From NCBI GenBank assembly GCA_017442535.1, contig JAFRZL010000049.1:1-64000 (forward strand): 64,000 bases of DNA, read 5' to 3'. The stretch is from Bacillota bacterium (GTDB lineage Bacteria; Bacillota; Clostridia; Lachnospirales; Bianqueaceae). Of this stretch, positions 43,438 to 52,700 are shown piece by piece. Numbering within the stretch: position 1 is the first letter of the stretch; each line of letters starts with the position of its first letter. Below the pieces are notes generated by a model. It was not told where the DNA came from, did not search any database, and saw only the letters and a program-made list of their open reading frames with translations. Position numbers and translations under genes: made by a program.

Positions 43438-44313
43438 TTATTCTTCGTACAGCTTAAGCACGTCGAGAAGCTTCTTGTCGAGTTCGGGCAGATCGATGTT
43501 GAACGGCCTGCGGGAAGGGCCAACCGGCATTCCGGCAAGCTGCATTCCGCGCTTGATGACGGGGAGCGACCCGATGCCCGGGAAGAGGGAGCGCAGGGGT
43601 ACGAGGCTCTGCTGGGCGAGTTCGGCCTCTTCCAGACGGCCTTCCTCGAACAGACGGAAGATGGATACCATACGCTTGGGGCAGATATTCGCACAACCGG
43701 CAATGCCGCCGTTCATGCCGGCTTTGAGGCCGGGCAGAATGTGGGAATCATTGCCGCAGAGGACGATAAAGTCATCGGGTGTCTCATGGAGATAGGCCAG
43801 AGTGTTGTCGAAATTGCCGCTCGAATCCTTGATGCCGATAATATACGGATTCTCGGCAAGCCGCTTTACCAGAGAGGGCTCCATGTTGATACCCGTGCGC
43901 GGCGGGATATTGTACAGGATCATGGGAATGCGGCAGGTGTTCGCCACTTCGGTGTAATGGCGATACATGACTTCCTGCGAACTCTGCGCGAAATACGGCT
44001 CAATGACGCTCACGAGGTCGTATCCCAGCTCCTTGGCATACAGGGTGAGCTCGATGGTTTCCGCAGTGGTAACGCAGCCGGTACCGGCCATGATGGGAAT
44101 GCGTCCTTTGGCCGTTTCGGCCATCACGCGCATGACCAATTTCTTTTCGTCGTGGCTGAGGGCGTAGAATTCCCCATTGGTGCCCAGACAGAAGAGCGCT
44201 GCGGCACCCGCTGCAATCTGGCGCTCACACTGGTTTCTGAGTTCTTCTACATTAATGCTTTCATCCTCGTGCATGGGGGTGACCATGGCGGGAATAATGC
44301 CTCTTAGTTTCAT
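43438..44313 (-). CDS. Dihydrodipicolinate synthase/N-acetylneuraminate lyase family aldolase
   Basis: A 291-residue class I aldolase of the DapA/NanA superfamily. The Schiff-base lysine is Lys162 in YIIGIKDSSGN; Tyr134 in ILYNIPPRTG and the GTNGEFYALSHDEK pyruvate-binding loop (44-57) are intact. GTNGEF instead of GTTGE and the lone genomic position favour a catabolic sugar-acid aldolase or lyase over the lysine pathway, which is inference. GGAGGTGCAGCA precedes ATG 44313, and a strong promoter lies at 44384-44412. Confidence 0.88.
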   Translation of the reverse strand: MKLRGIIPAMVTPMHEDESINVEELRNQCERQIAAGAAALFCLGTNGEFYALSHDEKKLVMRVMAETAKGRIPIMAGTGCVTTAETIELTLYAKELGYDLVSVIEPYFAQSSQEVMYRHYTEVANTCRIPMILYNIPPRTGINMEPSLVKRLAENPYIIGIKDSSGNFDNTLAYLHETPDDFIVLCGNDSHILPGLKAGMNGGIAGCANICPKRMVSIFRLFEEGRLEEAELAQQSLVPLRSLFPGIGSLPVIKRGMQLAGMPVGPSRRPFNIDLPELDKKLLDVLKLYEE

Positions 44314-44383
44314 TGCTGCACCTCCGTGGTTGGTTTAATCCGGCAGACTACCGGGAATCATTCAAATGAACCATTATATGCTG

Positions 44384-44412
44384 ATTATATCATGCGGGGC
44401 TTTTTTTGTAAA
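44384..44412 (-). promoter_or_regulatory. Promoter of the DapA-like gene
   Basis: Reverse strand TTTACA (44412-44407), 17 bases, TATAAT (44389-44384): eleven of twelve consensus positions. Confidence 0.8.
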
Positions 44413-44497
44413 GCTGTTTCCGCCGGCATGATTTTTCGGTCAGGTCATGGGGCATATTTATGAGTTTCCGATTTGCGAATCTTTTTTTCGTTACCCA

Positions 44498-44526
44498 TTG
44501 ACAGACGCTGCCATCTGTGGTATAAT
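44498..44526 (+). promoter_or_regulatory. Consensus promoter of the second XRE gene
   Basis: TTGACA (44498-44503), 17 bases, TATAAT (44521-44526): a perfect match. Confidence 0.88.
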
Positions 44527-44574
44527 CAAGAACTCCGTTTCTGAAGGAGAGACTACCGCAAAGGAGGAAGGACT

Positions 44575-44913
44575 ATGAACCAGAGTTTGTTTCCCGTGAT
44601 TGACCTCGCCGCGACGGGCGAGAATATCATTCGGCTTAGAGAACGTAAGGGCCTTTCGGTCAGAGATTTGCAGGATTATTTCGGATTTGAGGCGCCACAG
44701 GCAATTTACAAGTGGCAGAGCGGAAAGAGCCTTCCGACGGTGGACAATCTGTTCGCCCTGAGCGTTTTGCTCGAGACTCCCATGAATGAAATCATCGTGC
44801 GGGTACAGCCCGCACGGATCATCCGGCCGCAGGGGCCGGTACATACAGGAAAGCAGCAGGCAGAGGCCTGCTGCTCTGTTTTTTTCGAGAGATGCATATG
44901 TCGGGGAGTATAA
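44575..44913 (+). CDS. Small XRE-family DNA-binding protein
   Basis: A 112-residue protein with an HTH at about 15-75: TGENIIRLRERKGLSVRDLQDYFGFEAPQAIYKWQSGKSLPTVDNLFALSVLLETPMNEIIV. The last 20 residues (from GKQQAEACCSVFF) are encoded by an intrinsic terminator hairpin and its T tract, an odd arrangement that makes this tail doubtful. AAAGGAGGAAGGACT precedes ATG 44575. It stands alone with a perfect promoter; target genes unknown. Confidence 0.83.
   Translation: MNQSLFPVIDLAATGENIIRLRERKGLSVRDLQDYFGFEAPQAIYKWQSGKSLPTVDNLFALSVLLETPMNEIIVRVQPARIIRPQGPVHTGKQQAEACCSVFFERCICRGV
44852..44886 (+). terminator. Terminator overlapping the XRE 3' end
   Basis: Stem AGCAGCAGGC/GCCTGCTGCT (44852-44861, 44866-44875), loop AGAG, then CTGTTTTTTT. 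The XRE stop codon is 27 bases further on. Confidence 0.88.
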
Positions 44914-45078
44914 TACAAGCCGTGTGACAGACGCATATACCGCACCTGAAAAAAGGATTTGCGTTAAAGGCGGAGAAATACTATTGAGGATGCTTCGAGC
45001 TCCGGCCGTCGGTCCGGGTTTGAAGTATCAGACCGAACGCCGGACAGAATTCAAATCACAGATAAATGAGGAAGAAGT

Positions 45079-47214
45079 ATGATGAAAACGATCAGACAGT
45101 GGTTTTGCGCGGTTCTCATCGCGGCCCTTTCAGCCACGATGTTTGCCGGATGCGCTTCCGGAGGAAAGCCCGGCACAGATTCACCCGGAGCGGAAAGCAG
45201 TGTCGGGGAAGCCTCCCGCGTTGATCCGGCGGGATCTGAGTCCGGGGAGAATGAGCTGGATACACTGTTCCAGGAGCTTACTCTGACACAGGACTCCGAC
45301 GATATCCTGACGGTGGAGCCGGCGGAGGACACTTGGAAGGAGAGCTACCCGGACGGTCTCTGCGTACGTTTTGAGGGCTTTAACGAAGCGGAGTACGCGC
45401 ATTTTCTGTCGCATCCCATCCTGAAGCAGGTGGATCCGCGGGTGAGCCGTCTGGGCGATGTATGGATCGGAAAAGGAGGGCAAACCCTCATCGACAAATA
45501 TATCCGGAATACGGATCCTTCCGCCGATGTCAGCGCGAAAACACTGTACTGCGCACTCAGAAGGGCGGCCTTACTTTACTCGGATCCCGCTTTATTCGAG
45601 TCGATACCGGAAGATGTCCGGCACAGGGATGTTTTCCTGGTAGAAAGCGAACTGTATCAGTGGGATTACGATGGGCAGGGCGAAGTGCCGTATCCCGGCT
45701 ATACCGGACCGATCATCACGAGCGGATACTATCTGATGCGGCTGGTCCCGGAGGGGGAGGAGCCGGACAGCAAAAACGTGGAATACATTATGTTCAGCGA
45801 TTACCAGCTTGTTGGAGGAGGCTCCGACGTTGAATGCAAGCAGGCTGTGGAAAAGGACGGCGTGCTGGTGACCTACGATTACATGACCAGGAAATACCTG
45901 CGGGAATTCCTGCAGGATGAAAGCCGCTATGCGTATCTGATGCGCGACTCCGAATACCATTACGAGGCACTGGTGGATTCCATTTACGGCCATACGGCTT
46001 CTGCTATGGCAGTGGAACTGGGATCGAAGGTGCTTAAAGAGGAACTGACCAGGGAAGTCTATATCTCCATTCTTTACCGGTTGCTTGCCATGCAGGAGGC
46101 CGGGTTCGCAGACTGCTATGAATCCATGGAGAGATATTACTATATCAGTCAGGCTGAGAATCTACGGGACCATGCGGTGGACGTTTTGACGGATCTTTCC
46201 GGTTATTTAAGCACCCAGGAGCTCGATCCCCTGCTTCCGGTTCCGATGTCCCGCAACCCGCTCAAAAACCTTTCACGCCTGTATAAAGAGGAACTGGCGG
46301 AATTCGCGATCGATGAATTTGAAGCATTGGGCGATTCGGCGGAAGAATCACTGACTGTCTGCACACTGATATACAAGACCGGCGTTACGAACCGTTTTCT
46401 GAGGACGCTCGCGGAGAATACGAATGAGCCAATGCTGAAAAGCGCCTGCGAGGATCTGATCCAATACAATCATACAACCTTCGGAGCGGTAGGAGACTTT
46501 ATGAAACGCTACGGCGTAAAGTCCGCGGTGGGCTTTGTGAACAGTCTGTGGGGCGTGGATACGATGGAACTGGTCAGAGGGATTCAGACGGGGGATTCCG
46601 GCGAGGCTGTGCAGGGCGTGCTGAAGACGGTGCAGGGGATCGGCGTGTATGCCCTGAAGACACTTGCCGCTTTTGTGACGGATGCCGGGGAATTCACATA
46701 CGATCTGTGCATCTTTGCCGGAGATGCCGCTGCCGATACGACAAGCCAGTATCAGAGCATGGTCTCTATGAAAGCCATTTCCGACATCGCCTATGCGCTG
46801 AGGCAGGCCATGTATCCGATCGCCACGCGTGCCTATCAGGATATCACCCCGGAGGAGATGCAGGAATTCGTCTACCTGGGACAGCTCCTGGTGATTGCCC
46901 GCGCGAGCGGAGAATACTGCTGGGAACAGCTGGTAACGAAGCACGGCGGCCTGGCGGAACTGTTCAACCTGGATAATATCGTGGCGGCGGAGAGGTATTA
47001 TGATGAAGGTCAGCAGCGCTGGAGGCAGTTGTATCTGGACTTTGATGCGATCATCACTATGGACAGGCGGACCGCGGTGACCCACTATGAAATCCCCTGG
47101 TCGAGCGGCGACGGCAGCGGAGGAGGATTCTCCGGCGGAGGCGGTGAAGGCGATGGAGGCGGCGGAGGCGGCGCCCGAGGAAATAATAGCGGCGGTGGAG
47201 GCGGCGGACGGTAA
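45079..47214 (+). CDS. Large lipoprotein with glycine-rich C-terminal tail, unknown function
   Basis: A 711-residue exported lipoprotein: signal MMKTIRQWFCAVLIAALSAT then MFAGCASGG with lipobox FAGC, followed by a Ser/Gly/Glu linker (about 27-60). The body (about 60-670) is mostly helical (KNLSRLYKEELAEFAIDEFE, RQAMYPIATRAYQDITPEEM) with Tyr-rich parts and no family that I recognise. The last 32 residues are almost only glycine (GGGFSGGGGEGDGGGGGGAR), like tails of TPM-domain membrane proteins, although no TPM domain or C-terminal membrane helix is seen. ATG 45079 or 45082 follows GAGGAAG. Closed by a strong terminator. Confidence 0.8.
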   Translation: MMKTIRQWFCAVLIAALSATMFAGCASGGKPGTDSPGAESSVGEASRVDPAGSESGENELDTLFQELTLTQDSDDILTVEPAEDTWKESYPDGLCVRFEGFNEAEYAHFLSHPILKQVDPRVSRLGDVWIGKGGQTLIDKYIRNTDPSADVSAKTLYCALRRAALLYSDPALFESIPEDVRHRDVFLVESELYQWDYDGQGEVPYPGYTGPIITSGYYLMRLVPEGEEPDSKNVEYIMFSDYQLVGGGSDVECKQAVEKDGVLVTYDYMTRKYLREFLQDESRYAYLMRDSEYHYEALVDSIYGHTASAMAVELGSKVLKEELTREVYISILYRLLAMQEAGFADCYESMERYYYISQAENLRDHAVDVLTDLSGYLSTQELDPLLPVPMSRNPLKNLSRLYKEELAEFAIDEFEALGDSAEESLTVCTLIYKTGVTNRFLRTLAENTNEPMLKSACEDLIQYNHTTFGAVGDFMKRYGVKSAVGFVNSLWGVDTMELVRGIQTGDSGEAVQGVLKTVQGIGVYALKTLAAFVTDAGEFTYDLCIFAGDAAADTTSQYQSMVSMKAISDIAYALRQAMYPIATRAYQDITPEEMQEFVYLGQLLVIARASGEYCWEQLVTKHGGLAELFNLDNIVAAERYYDEGQQRWRQLYLDFDAIITMDRRTAVTHYEIPWSSGDGSGGGFSGGGGEGDGGGGGGARGNNSGGGGGGR

Positions 47215-47240
47215 AGCTGCAGCCATACTCTCCCGTATAC

Positions 47241-47275
47241 AGCAAAACAGCAGGTTTTCACCTGCTGTTTTTTGC
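47241..47275 (+). terminator. Terminator of the glycine-tail lipoprotein
   Basis: Stem AAAACAGCAGGT/ACCTGCTGTTTT (47244-47255, 47260-47271) with flanking AGC/GCT, loop TTTC, and six T. Confidence 0.88.
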
Positions 47276-47310
47276 TGCAAATCATACTTTAGAGGCAATG
47301 GAATATACTG

Positions 47311-47659
47311 CGCCAGCCGGGGATGCGGCCTGAGGTCGGCCGGCCGACCAATGGGGACGCCGCCGCTTCCGTTAGACCGGATAAATCCGGCCTGCGGGGA
47401 GACGGAGGACGTCGGGGGTGCCGGAGATCCGGCAAATGATCACTCTGATGGAGACGTAAGGGTGAAGGGCGATCGGCGGGTCGGACGAGAGTACGCAAAA
47501 GCGCGGGAAGGAAAGAAGGAATGGCAAAACGCGGAGCGAAAATGAGATCCGGTGTTTTAATAATCCTTTCTTCAAGGCTTTTGAGATGTGCAGCGTTATA
47601 GTTCATCTGCACCTGAACCGATCGGCGGGCTTTGGCTCCGGCCGCATCCCCGGCTGGCG
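47311..47659. repeat. Perfect 20-bp inverted repeat enclosing 309 bp
   Basis: Bases 47311-47330 are the exact reverse complement of 47640-47659. The interior has no convincing gene, only short hairpins such as CCGGATAAATCCGG. No flanking direct duplication was found (ACTG left, CATG right). It could be a non-autonomous element, an RNA with a long closing stem, or a decayed gene flank. This fills the 455-base gap between genes. Confidence 0.7.
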
Positions 47660-47669
47660 CATGTGGGGC

Positions 47670-48311
47670 TTACTTGACGGAGCGGGCTTCGAGGAAGGCC
47701 TCAAAGACCTGGGCGAAGGTGTCGTTGACGTCAAAAGGCGCCTCGTAGGAAACAGAGGATTCCACCATGCAGCGGTCCAGGGCGGCAGACGTGGCGTCCG
47801 AAGCCTTGTTCAGCTGGTTCATATACTGGCGGACTTTATTGCGGTCATAGTTGATGGTACGCACGCGGCGGACGTCCACACGGTAGGCCACCTGATTGCC
47901 CTCGGCGTTGAAGCGGTAGCCGGTACCGCCTCCGGGCAGCAGCACTTCCGAACTGCGCAGGTCCGTCATGGTGGAAAACACGCGGGCGAGGGACTGGCGA
48001 CGGCCGTTCAGGCTGATTTCACTGTCCAGATGGACAGGCAGTCCAGCCTTGGCGGCGTAGATGGCTTCGGAGAGCTTCTCCTGCTCGCCGAACAGGTAAA
48101 GTGCGAAGTCCACCATTTCGGTGATGCGGTCGGCATACTCGCAGTCGGGAACGACGGGGATAACCTCATTCTCCAGCTCGGGCATAACCTTTTTGTGAAG
48201 GTATGTGTTCTCGACCGTGACGATATTGTCCTCCGTCATGAGGATGGACTCGGCCTCGTCCATCAGAGACTGGAGTTTATTTTGAAAACGGAAAGCTTCT
48301 TTCAGATTCAT
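47670..48311 (-). CDS. Uncharacterised soluble protein
   Basis: A 213-residue protein, no signal or membrane helix. It starts MNLKEAFRFQNKLQSLMDEA and has a helical first third, a central EISLNGRRQSLARVFSTMTD and a strand-rich RVDVRRVRTINYDRNKVRQY. No catalytic motif or family is recognised; the text resembles anonymous proteins of Clostridia. The start at 48311 is 7 bases after AGGAGG; an ATG 18 bases upstream would include the ribosome site. Likely promoter at 48351-48379 (TTGTTT-17-TATAAT, reverse strand). Confidence 0.75.
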   Translation of the reverse strand: MNLKEAFRFQNKLQSLMDEAESILMTEDNIVTVENTYLHKKVMPELENEVIPVVPDCEYADRITEMVDFALYLFGEQEKLSEAIYAAKAGLPVHLDSEISLNGRRQSLARVFSTMTDLRSSEVLLPGGGTGYRFNAEGNQVAYRVDVRRVRTINYDRNKVRQYMNQLNKASDATSAALDRCMVESSVSYEAPFDVNDTFAQVFEAFLEARSVK

Positions 48312-48350
48312 TTCAGTACCTCCTGACAATCAATGTTTGATGATGGATCC

Positions 48351-48379
48351 ATTATAACACGATTCCGCCGGAAAAACAA
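48351..48379 (-). promoter_or_regulatory. Promoter of the gene at 47670-48311
   Basis: Reverse strand TTGTTT (48379-48374), 17 bases, TATAAT (48356-48351); strong -10, weak -35. Confidence 0.55.
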
Positions 48380-48478
48380 TCAACTGCCGGTTGAATCCGC
48401 GGAAAACCGAAGAGGCCCTATTTGTGAATCTGTCTAAAAAAAGCTCCAAAAGGGGCCCTCATTTCTTGGTTTTGGCTA

Positions 48479-48507
48479 TTGCACCGGAGCGGCAATTCTG
48501 CTATAAT
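48479..48507 (+). promoter_or_regulatory. Extended -10 promoter of carAB
   Basis: TTGCAC (48479-48484), 17 bases, TGC-TATAAT with the -10 at 48502-48507. The start point should lie near 48514, giving a leader of about 128 nt. Confidence 0.7.
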
Positions 48508-48530
48508 TATTTTTCAGCAGGGTGCAAGCA

Positions 48531-48595
48531 GGCTGCGAATCAGAATAGACAGTTGCGCTGCGCAGTCGGGGGACCCGCCTCGATTGCGTTTTTTT
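48531..48595 (+). promoter_or_regulatory. Candidate transcription attenuator in the carA leader
   Basis: An 11-bp stem (48561-48571 with 48578-48588, two wobble pairs) is followed by seven T (48589-48595), an intrinsic terminator about 46 bases before carA. GGCTGCG at 48531-48537 can pair with CGCAGTC at 48561-48567, the 5' arm of that terminator, giving a mutually exclusive antiterminator. No PyrR-binding loop, T-box sequence or Arg-rich leader peptide was recognised. Confidence 0.65.
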
Positions 48596-48641
48596 CTGCG
48601 CATCAGCAGGCGCCCGCAGGACTCAAAGAGGAGGACCAGGC

Positions 48642-49739
48642 ATGGAGAGAGACTTATATCTCGTTCTTGAAAACGGAGAGGTTTTCAGGGGCAAGCGCTT
48701 CGGCGCGGAGGGAGAGGCCGCTGGTGAAGTCGTTTTTCATACAGGTATGGTGGGATATCTGGAGACGCTGACCGATCCCGGGTATTGTGGACAGATTGTA
48801 GTACAGACTTTTCCGCTGATCGGGAATTACGGTTTGATTCCGGATGAACAGATCGGCGATAGGGCCTATTTAAAAGCTTATATTGTGAGAGAGTGGTGTC
48901 AATCTCCTTCTAATTATCGCAGTGAAGGAACGGTTGACGCTTTTTTAAAGCAGCAGGGTGTGGTCGGGCTGTATGACATCGATACGCGCGAGCTGACCAG
49001 GATCCTCCGTGAAAACGGGACGATGAAGGGGGCGCTTGCCGAGTCGCCGGAGAGGGCACACGAGGTGCTCACAGCTTTTATCAAAGAGGATAAAGCCACG
49101 GAAGGGCATGCGAGCAAAGTCGAGCTGGTGACGCGCCGGGAGGTGCTGACCGTGCCGGCCAAGGGCGAGACGAGGTTCAGAGTTGCCGTGATGGATTACG
49201 GCTGCACCCGGAATCTGGTCCGCATGCTGACTGAGCGGGGCATGGAAGTGACGCTTTTCCCGGCGGGAACAGCGGCACTGGACGTCCTTGTGACGGATCC
49301 CGACGGAATCATCCTGAGTAACGGCCCGTTCGACCCGGAGGAAGACGCCGAGCTCATATTTGAAGCACAGAGGCTGGTATACTCCGGCAAGCCGCTGATG
49401 GGAGTGGATTTCGGCCATCTGCTGCTCGCGCTCGCGAGAGGCGCCCGGATGACAAAACTTAAGCATGGGCACCGCGGAGCCAACCAGCCCGTGAAGCATC
49501 TGCCGAGCGACCGCGTCTATATTGCAAGCCATGCCCAGGGGTATGCGGTCGACGCGGATTTCCTGCCGATGAATGCCTGGGCCACCTTTGAGAACCTGAA
49601 TGATAAAACGGTGGAAGGCCTGCAGTATACGGATATTCCTGCCTTCAGCGTGCAGTTCATCCCTGAGGACGGACGCGGTAAATCAACGACGGGCTTCCTC
49701 TTTGACCAGTTCGAGAAGTTCATGAAAGACGCGCAGTAA
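48642..49739 (+). CDS. carA: Carbamoyl-phosphate synthase small subunit with degenerate glutaminase site
   Basis: A 365-residue CarA homologue. The N-terminal domain (1-150) is normal (HTGMVGYLETLTDPGYCGQI, FPLIGNYG). The class I amidotransferase domain (about 180-360) aligns over its full length but its active site is lost: the nucleophile motif G-I-C-x-G-H-Q reads GVDFGHL, with Asp256 for Cys; the HPE motif reads IPE, with Ile340 for His and Glu342 kept; QNHGY reads HAQGY; SNGPGDP reads SNGPFDP. So glutamine hydrolysis is not expected, and ammonia should be the nitrogen source. AGAGGAGGACC precedes ATG 48642. Followed by carB after 18 bases. Confidence 0.93.
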   Translation: MERDLYLVLENGEVFRGKRFGAEGEAAGEVVFHTGMVGYLETLTDPGYCGQIVVQTFPLIGNYGLIPDEQIGDRAYLKAYIVREWCQSPSNYRSEGTVDAFLKQQGVVGLYDIDTRELTRILRENGTMKGALAESPERAHEVLTAFIKEDKATEGHASKVELVTRREVLTVPAKGETRFRVAVMDYGCTRNLVRMLTERGMEVTLFPAGTAALDVLVTDPDGIILSNGPFDPEEDAELIFEAQRLVYSGKPLMGVDFGHLLLALARGARMTKLKHGHRGANQPVKHLPSDRVYIASHAQGYAVDADFLPMNAWATFENLNDKTVEGLQYTDIPAFSVQFIPEDGRGKSTTGFLFDQFEKFMKDAQ

Positions 49740-49757
49740 GCGGAAAGGAACAGTAAA

Positions 49758-52700
49758 ATGCCACGAAATAAAGACTTGAAAAAAGTAATGGTGATCGGAT
49801 CCGGCCCCATTGTGATCGGACAGGCGGCGGAATTTGATTACGCGGGCACGCAGGCCTGCCGCGCACTGCAGGAAGAGGGGCTGGAAGTCGTACTGATCAA
49901 CTCCAACCCCGCGACGATCATGACGGATGAAGCGATGGCGGATCATATCTACATCGAACCGCTGACACTGGAGACGGTTAAGCGGATCATCGAAAAAGAG
50001 CGCCCGGACAGCATCCTGTCCACATTGGGCGGACAGACCGGACTGACCCTGTCCATGCAGCTGGCCCGTGAAGGCTTCCTGGAAAGCCATGGCGTGAAGC
50101 TCCTGGGTGCCAAGCCCGAAACGATCGACAAAGCCGAGGACCGGCAGTCCTTTAAGGATACGATGGAGTCCATCCATCAGCCCTGCATCCCCTCCAAGGT
50201 CGTGACGACGCTGGAGGACGGCCTGGCCTATGCGGAAGAAATCGGCTATCCTGTGATCATCCGGCCCGCGTTCACCCTGGGCGGCACGGGCGGCGGTATC
50301 TGCCATAATGTCGAGGAGATGAAAGAAATCTGCGCCAATGGTCTGCGCCTGTCGCCGATCACGCAGGTGCTGGTCGAAAAATGCATTTCCGGCTGGAAAG
50401 AAATCGAATTCGAAGTCATCCGCGATGCCAAGGGCAACAGTATAACGGTCTGCAGCATGGAAAATGTGGACCCGGTGGGCGTGCATACCGGTGATTCGAT
50501 CGTACTGGCACCTGCGGTCACACTCTCCCATGATGAATACCAGATGCTTCGTACCGCTGCGCTGGATATCGTGGAGGCGCTGGGAGTGGAGGGCGGCTGC
50601 AATGTGCAGTTCGCGCTCTATCCGGAGAGCAGGGAATACGCGGTTATTGAGGTCAATCCGCGCGTATCCCGTTCATCGGCGCTTGCTTCCAAGGCGACCG
50701 GATATCCGATCGCTAAGGTGGCGACCAAGATCGCGATCGGTTATACACTGGATGAGATCCGGAACGCGGTAACCGGTACGACCTATGCATGCTTCGAACC
50801 CACGATCGACTATGCGGTGGTTAAGCTTCCCAAATGGCCCTTTGACAAATTCGTTTATGCCAAGCGGACGCTCGGAACGCAGATGAAGGCAACGGGCGAA
50901 GTCATGGCGATCGGCACGAGCTTTGAACAGGCCATGATGAAAGCCGTCCGCGGAGCCGAGATCGGGCTGGATACGATGAACCTGCCCAAGCTCGCGGAGC
51001 TTAGCGACGAGAAACTGATCGCGCGTATGGAAGACTGCGATGACGAACGCATTTTCATCATTTACGAGGCGCTGAAGCGCGGCGTCAGCGTGGAGCGTGT
51101 GCATGAAATCACGATGATCGACGAGTGGTTCCTGTATAAGTTCCTGAACCTGATCGATTATGAGCGCAGACTGCAGGCGGAGCCCATGACTGAAGAGCTC
51201 TATCATGAAGGCAAGAAACTGGGATATCCTGACAAGGCGATCGCCCGCCTGAGCAGCAAGAGCCTGCCCCGTCACGAAAATGCCGTCTTTAAGATGGTGG
51301 ATACCTGCGCGGCTGAATATGCGGCCCAGACACCGTATTTCTACTCCACATATGACGAGGAAAACGAGGCGGAGGAATTCATCCGCAACCGCCATGACTC
51401 CAAGCCGACGGTGATCGTATTCGGTTCCGGGCCGATCCGGATCGGTCAGGGCATCGAATTCGACTATGCTTCGGTGCACTGCGTGTGGGCTCTGAAGAAA
51501 GCAGGCTTCCAGGTCGTCATTGTCAATAACAATCCCGAGACGGTTTCCACGGACTTTGATACGGCCGACCGCCTGTATTTTGAGCCGTTGACGCCTGAGG
51601 ATGTGATGAACATCATCCGGGTCGAGAAACCCTACGGCGTGGTGGTGGCTTTTGGCGGACAGACGGCTATCAAGCTGACCAAGTTCCTGGACGAGCAGGG
51701 CGTACGAATCCTGGGGACCCAGGCCGACAGCATCGACGCGGCCGAGGACCGCGAACGCTTCGACGCGCTGCTCGAGAAGCTCAAGATCAAGCGCCCGCAG
51801 GGACATACGGTCTTTACGACGGAAGAGGCTCTCCGTGCGGCCCACGATCTGGACTTCCCGGTGCTGATGAGACCTTCTTACGTGCTGGGCGGCCAGAACA
51901 TGATTATCGCGTTCTCTGACGAGGATATCGTGGAGTACATGCAGATCATCCTTTCCCACAATATCGAGAATCCGGTTCTGATCGACAAGTATTATATGGG
52001 GACGGAGATCGAGGTGGATGCCATCTGTGACGGTGAAGACATCCTGATCCCCGGTATCATGGAGCATATCGAGCGCGCGGGAGTGCATTCCGGCGACTCC
52101 ATCGCAGTCTACCCCGCCTGGAATCTGAGTGACAATCTGCGTAACAAAATCGTGAATCATTCCCGCAAGTTGGCGCTGGCGCTGAAAACCATGGGCCTGG
52201 TCAACATCCAGTACGTAGTATTTGAAAACGAGGTCTATGTGATCGAGGTCAATCCGCGCTCATCCCGTACGATCCCCTATATCAGCAAGGTTTCCGGCGT
52301 GCCGATGGTGGACCTGGCGACCCGCTGCATGCTGGGCGAGAAGCTCAGCAATATGGGTTACGGCACGGGCCTGTACCGCCGCCCCAAATACATGTGCGTC
52401 AAGGTCCCGGTCTTCAGCTTTGAGAAATTGATCGACCTGGATGTACAGCTTGGCCCCGAAATGAAGTCCACCGGTGAAGTGCTGGGTATCGGCCGTACGC
52501 TCGAAGAAGCTTTGTACAAGGGCCTCGTGGCTGCCGGCTACAAGATGAAGAAATCGGGAGGCATCTTTATCACGGTCCGCGACCAGGATAAGGGCGAAAT
52601 CGCCGAAATCGCTGAAAAATACTACCAGATGGGCTTCCGTCTGTACGCTACCCGCGGCACCGCTGAGCTCCTGGAGGACGAGGGCATGCCGGTCATGGTC

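Noticed and set aside
47087-47545. Open frame of 152 codons at the end of the glycine-tail lipoprotein
   Set aside because: It overlaps the Gly-repeat region in another frame, runs through the terminator and half of the inverted repeat, and is low-complexity.
48514-48641. PyrR attenuator or T-box in the carA leader
   Set aside because: Neither the PyrR-binding consensus loop nor the T-box core sequence could be found by eye.
50673-52160. Reverse-strand open frame of 495 codons inside carB
   Set aside because: It is a shadow of the highly conserved carB coding frame and has no ribosome site or motif.
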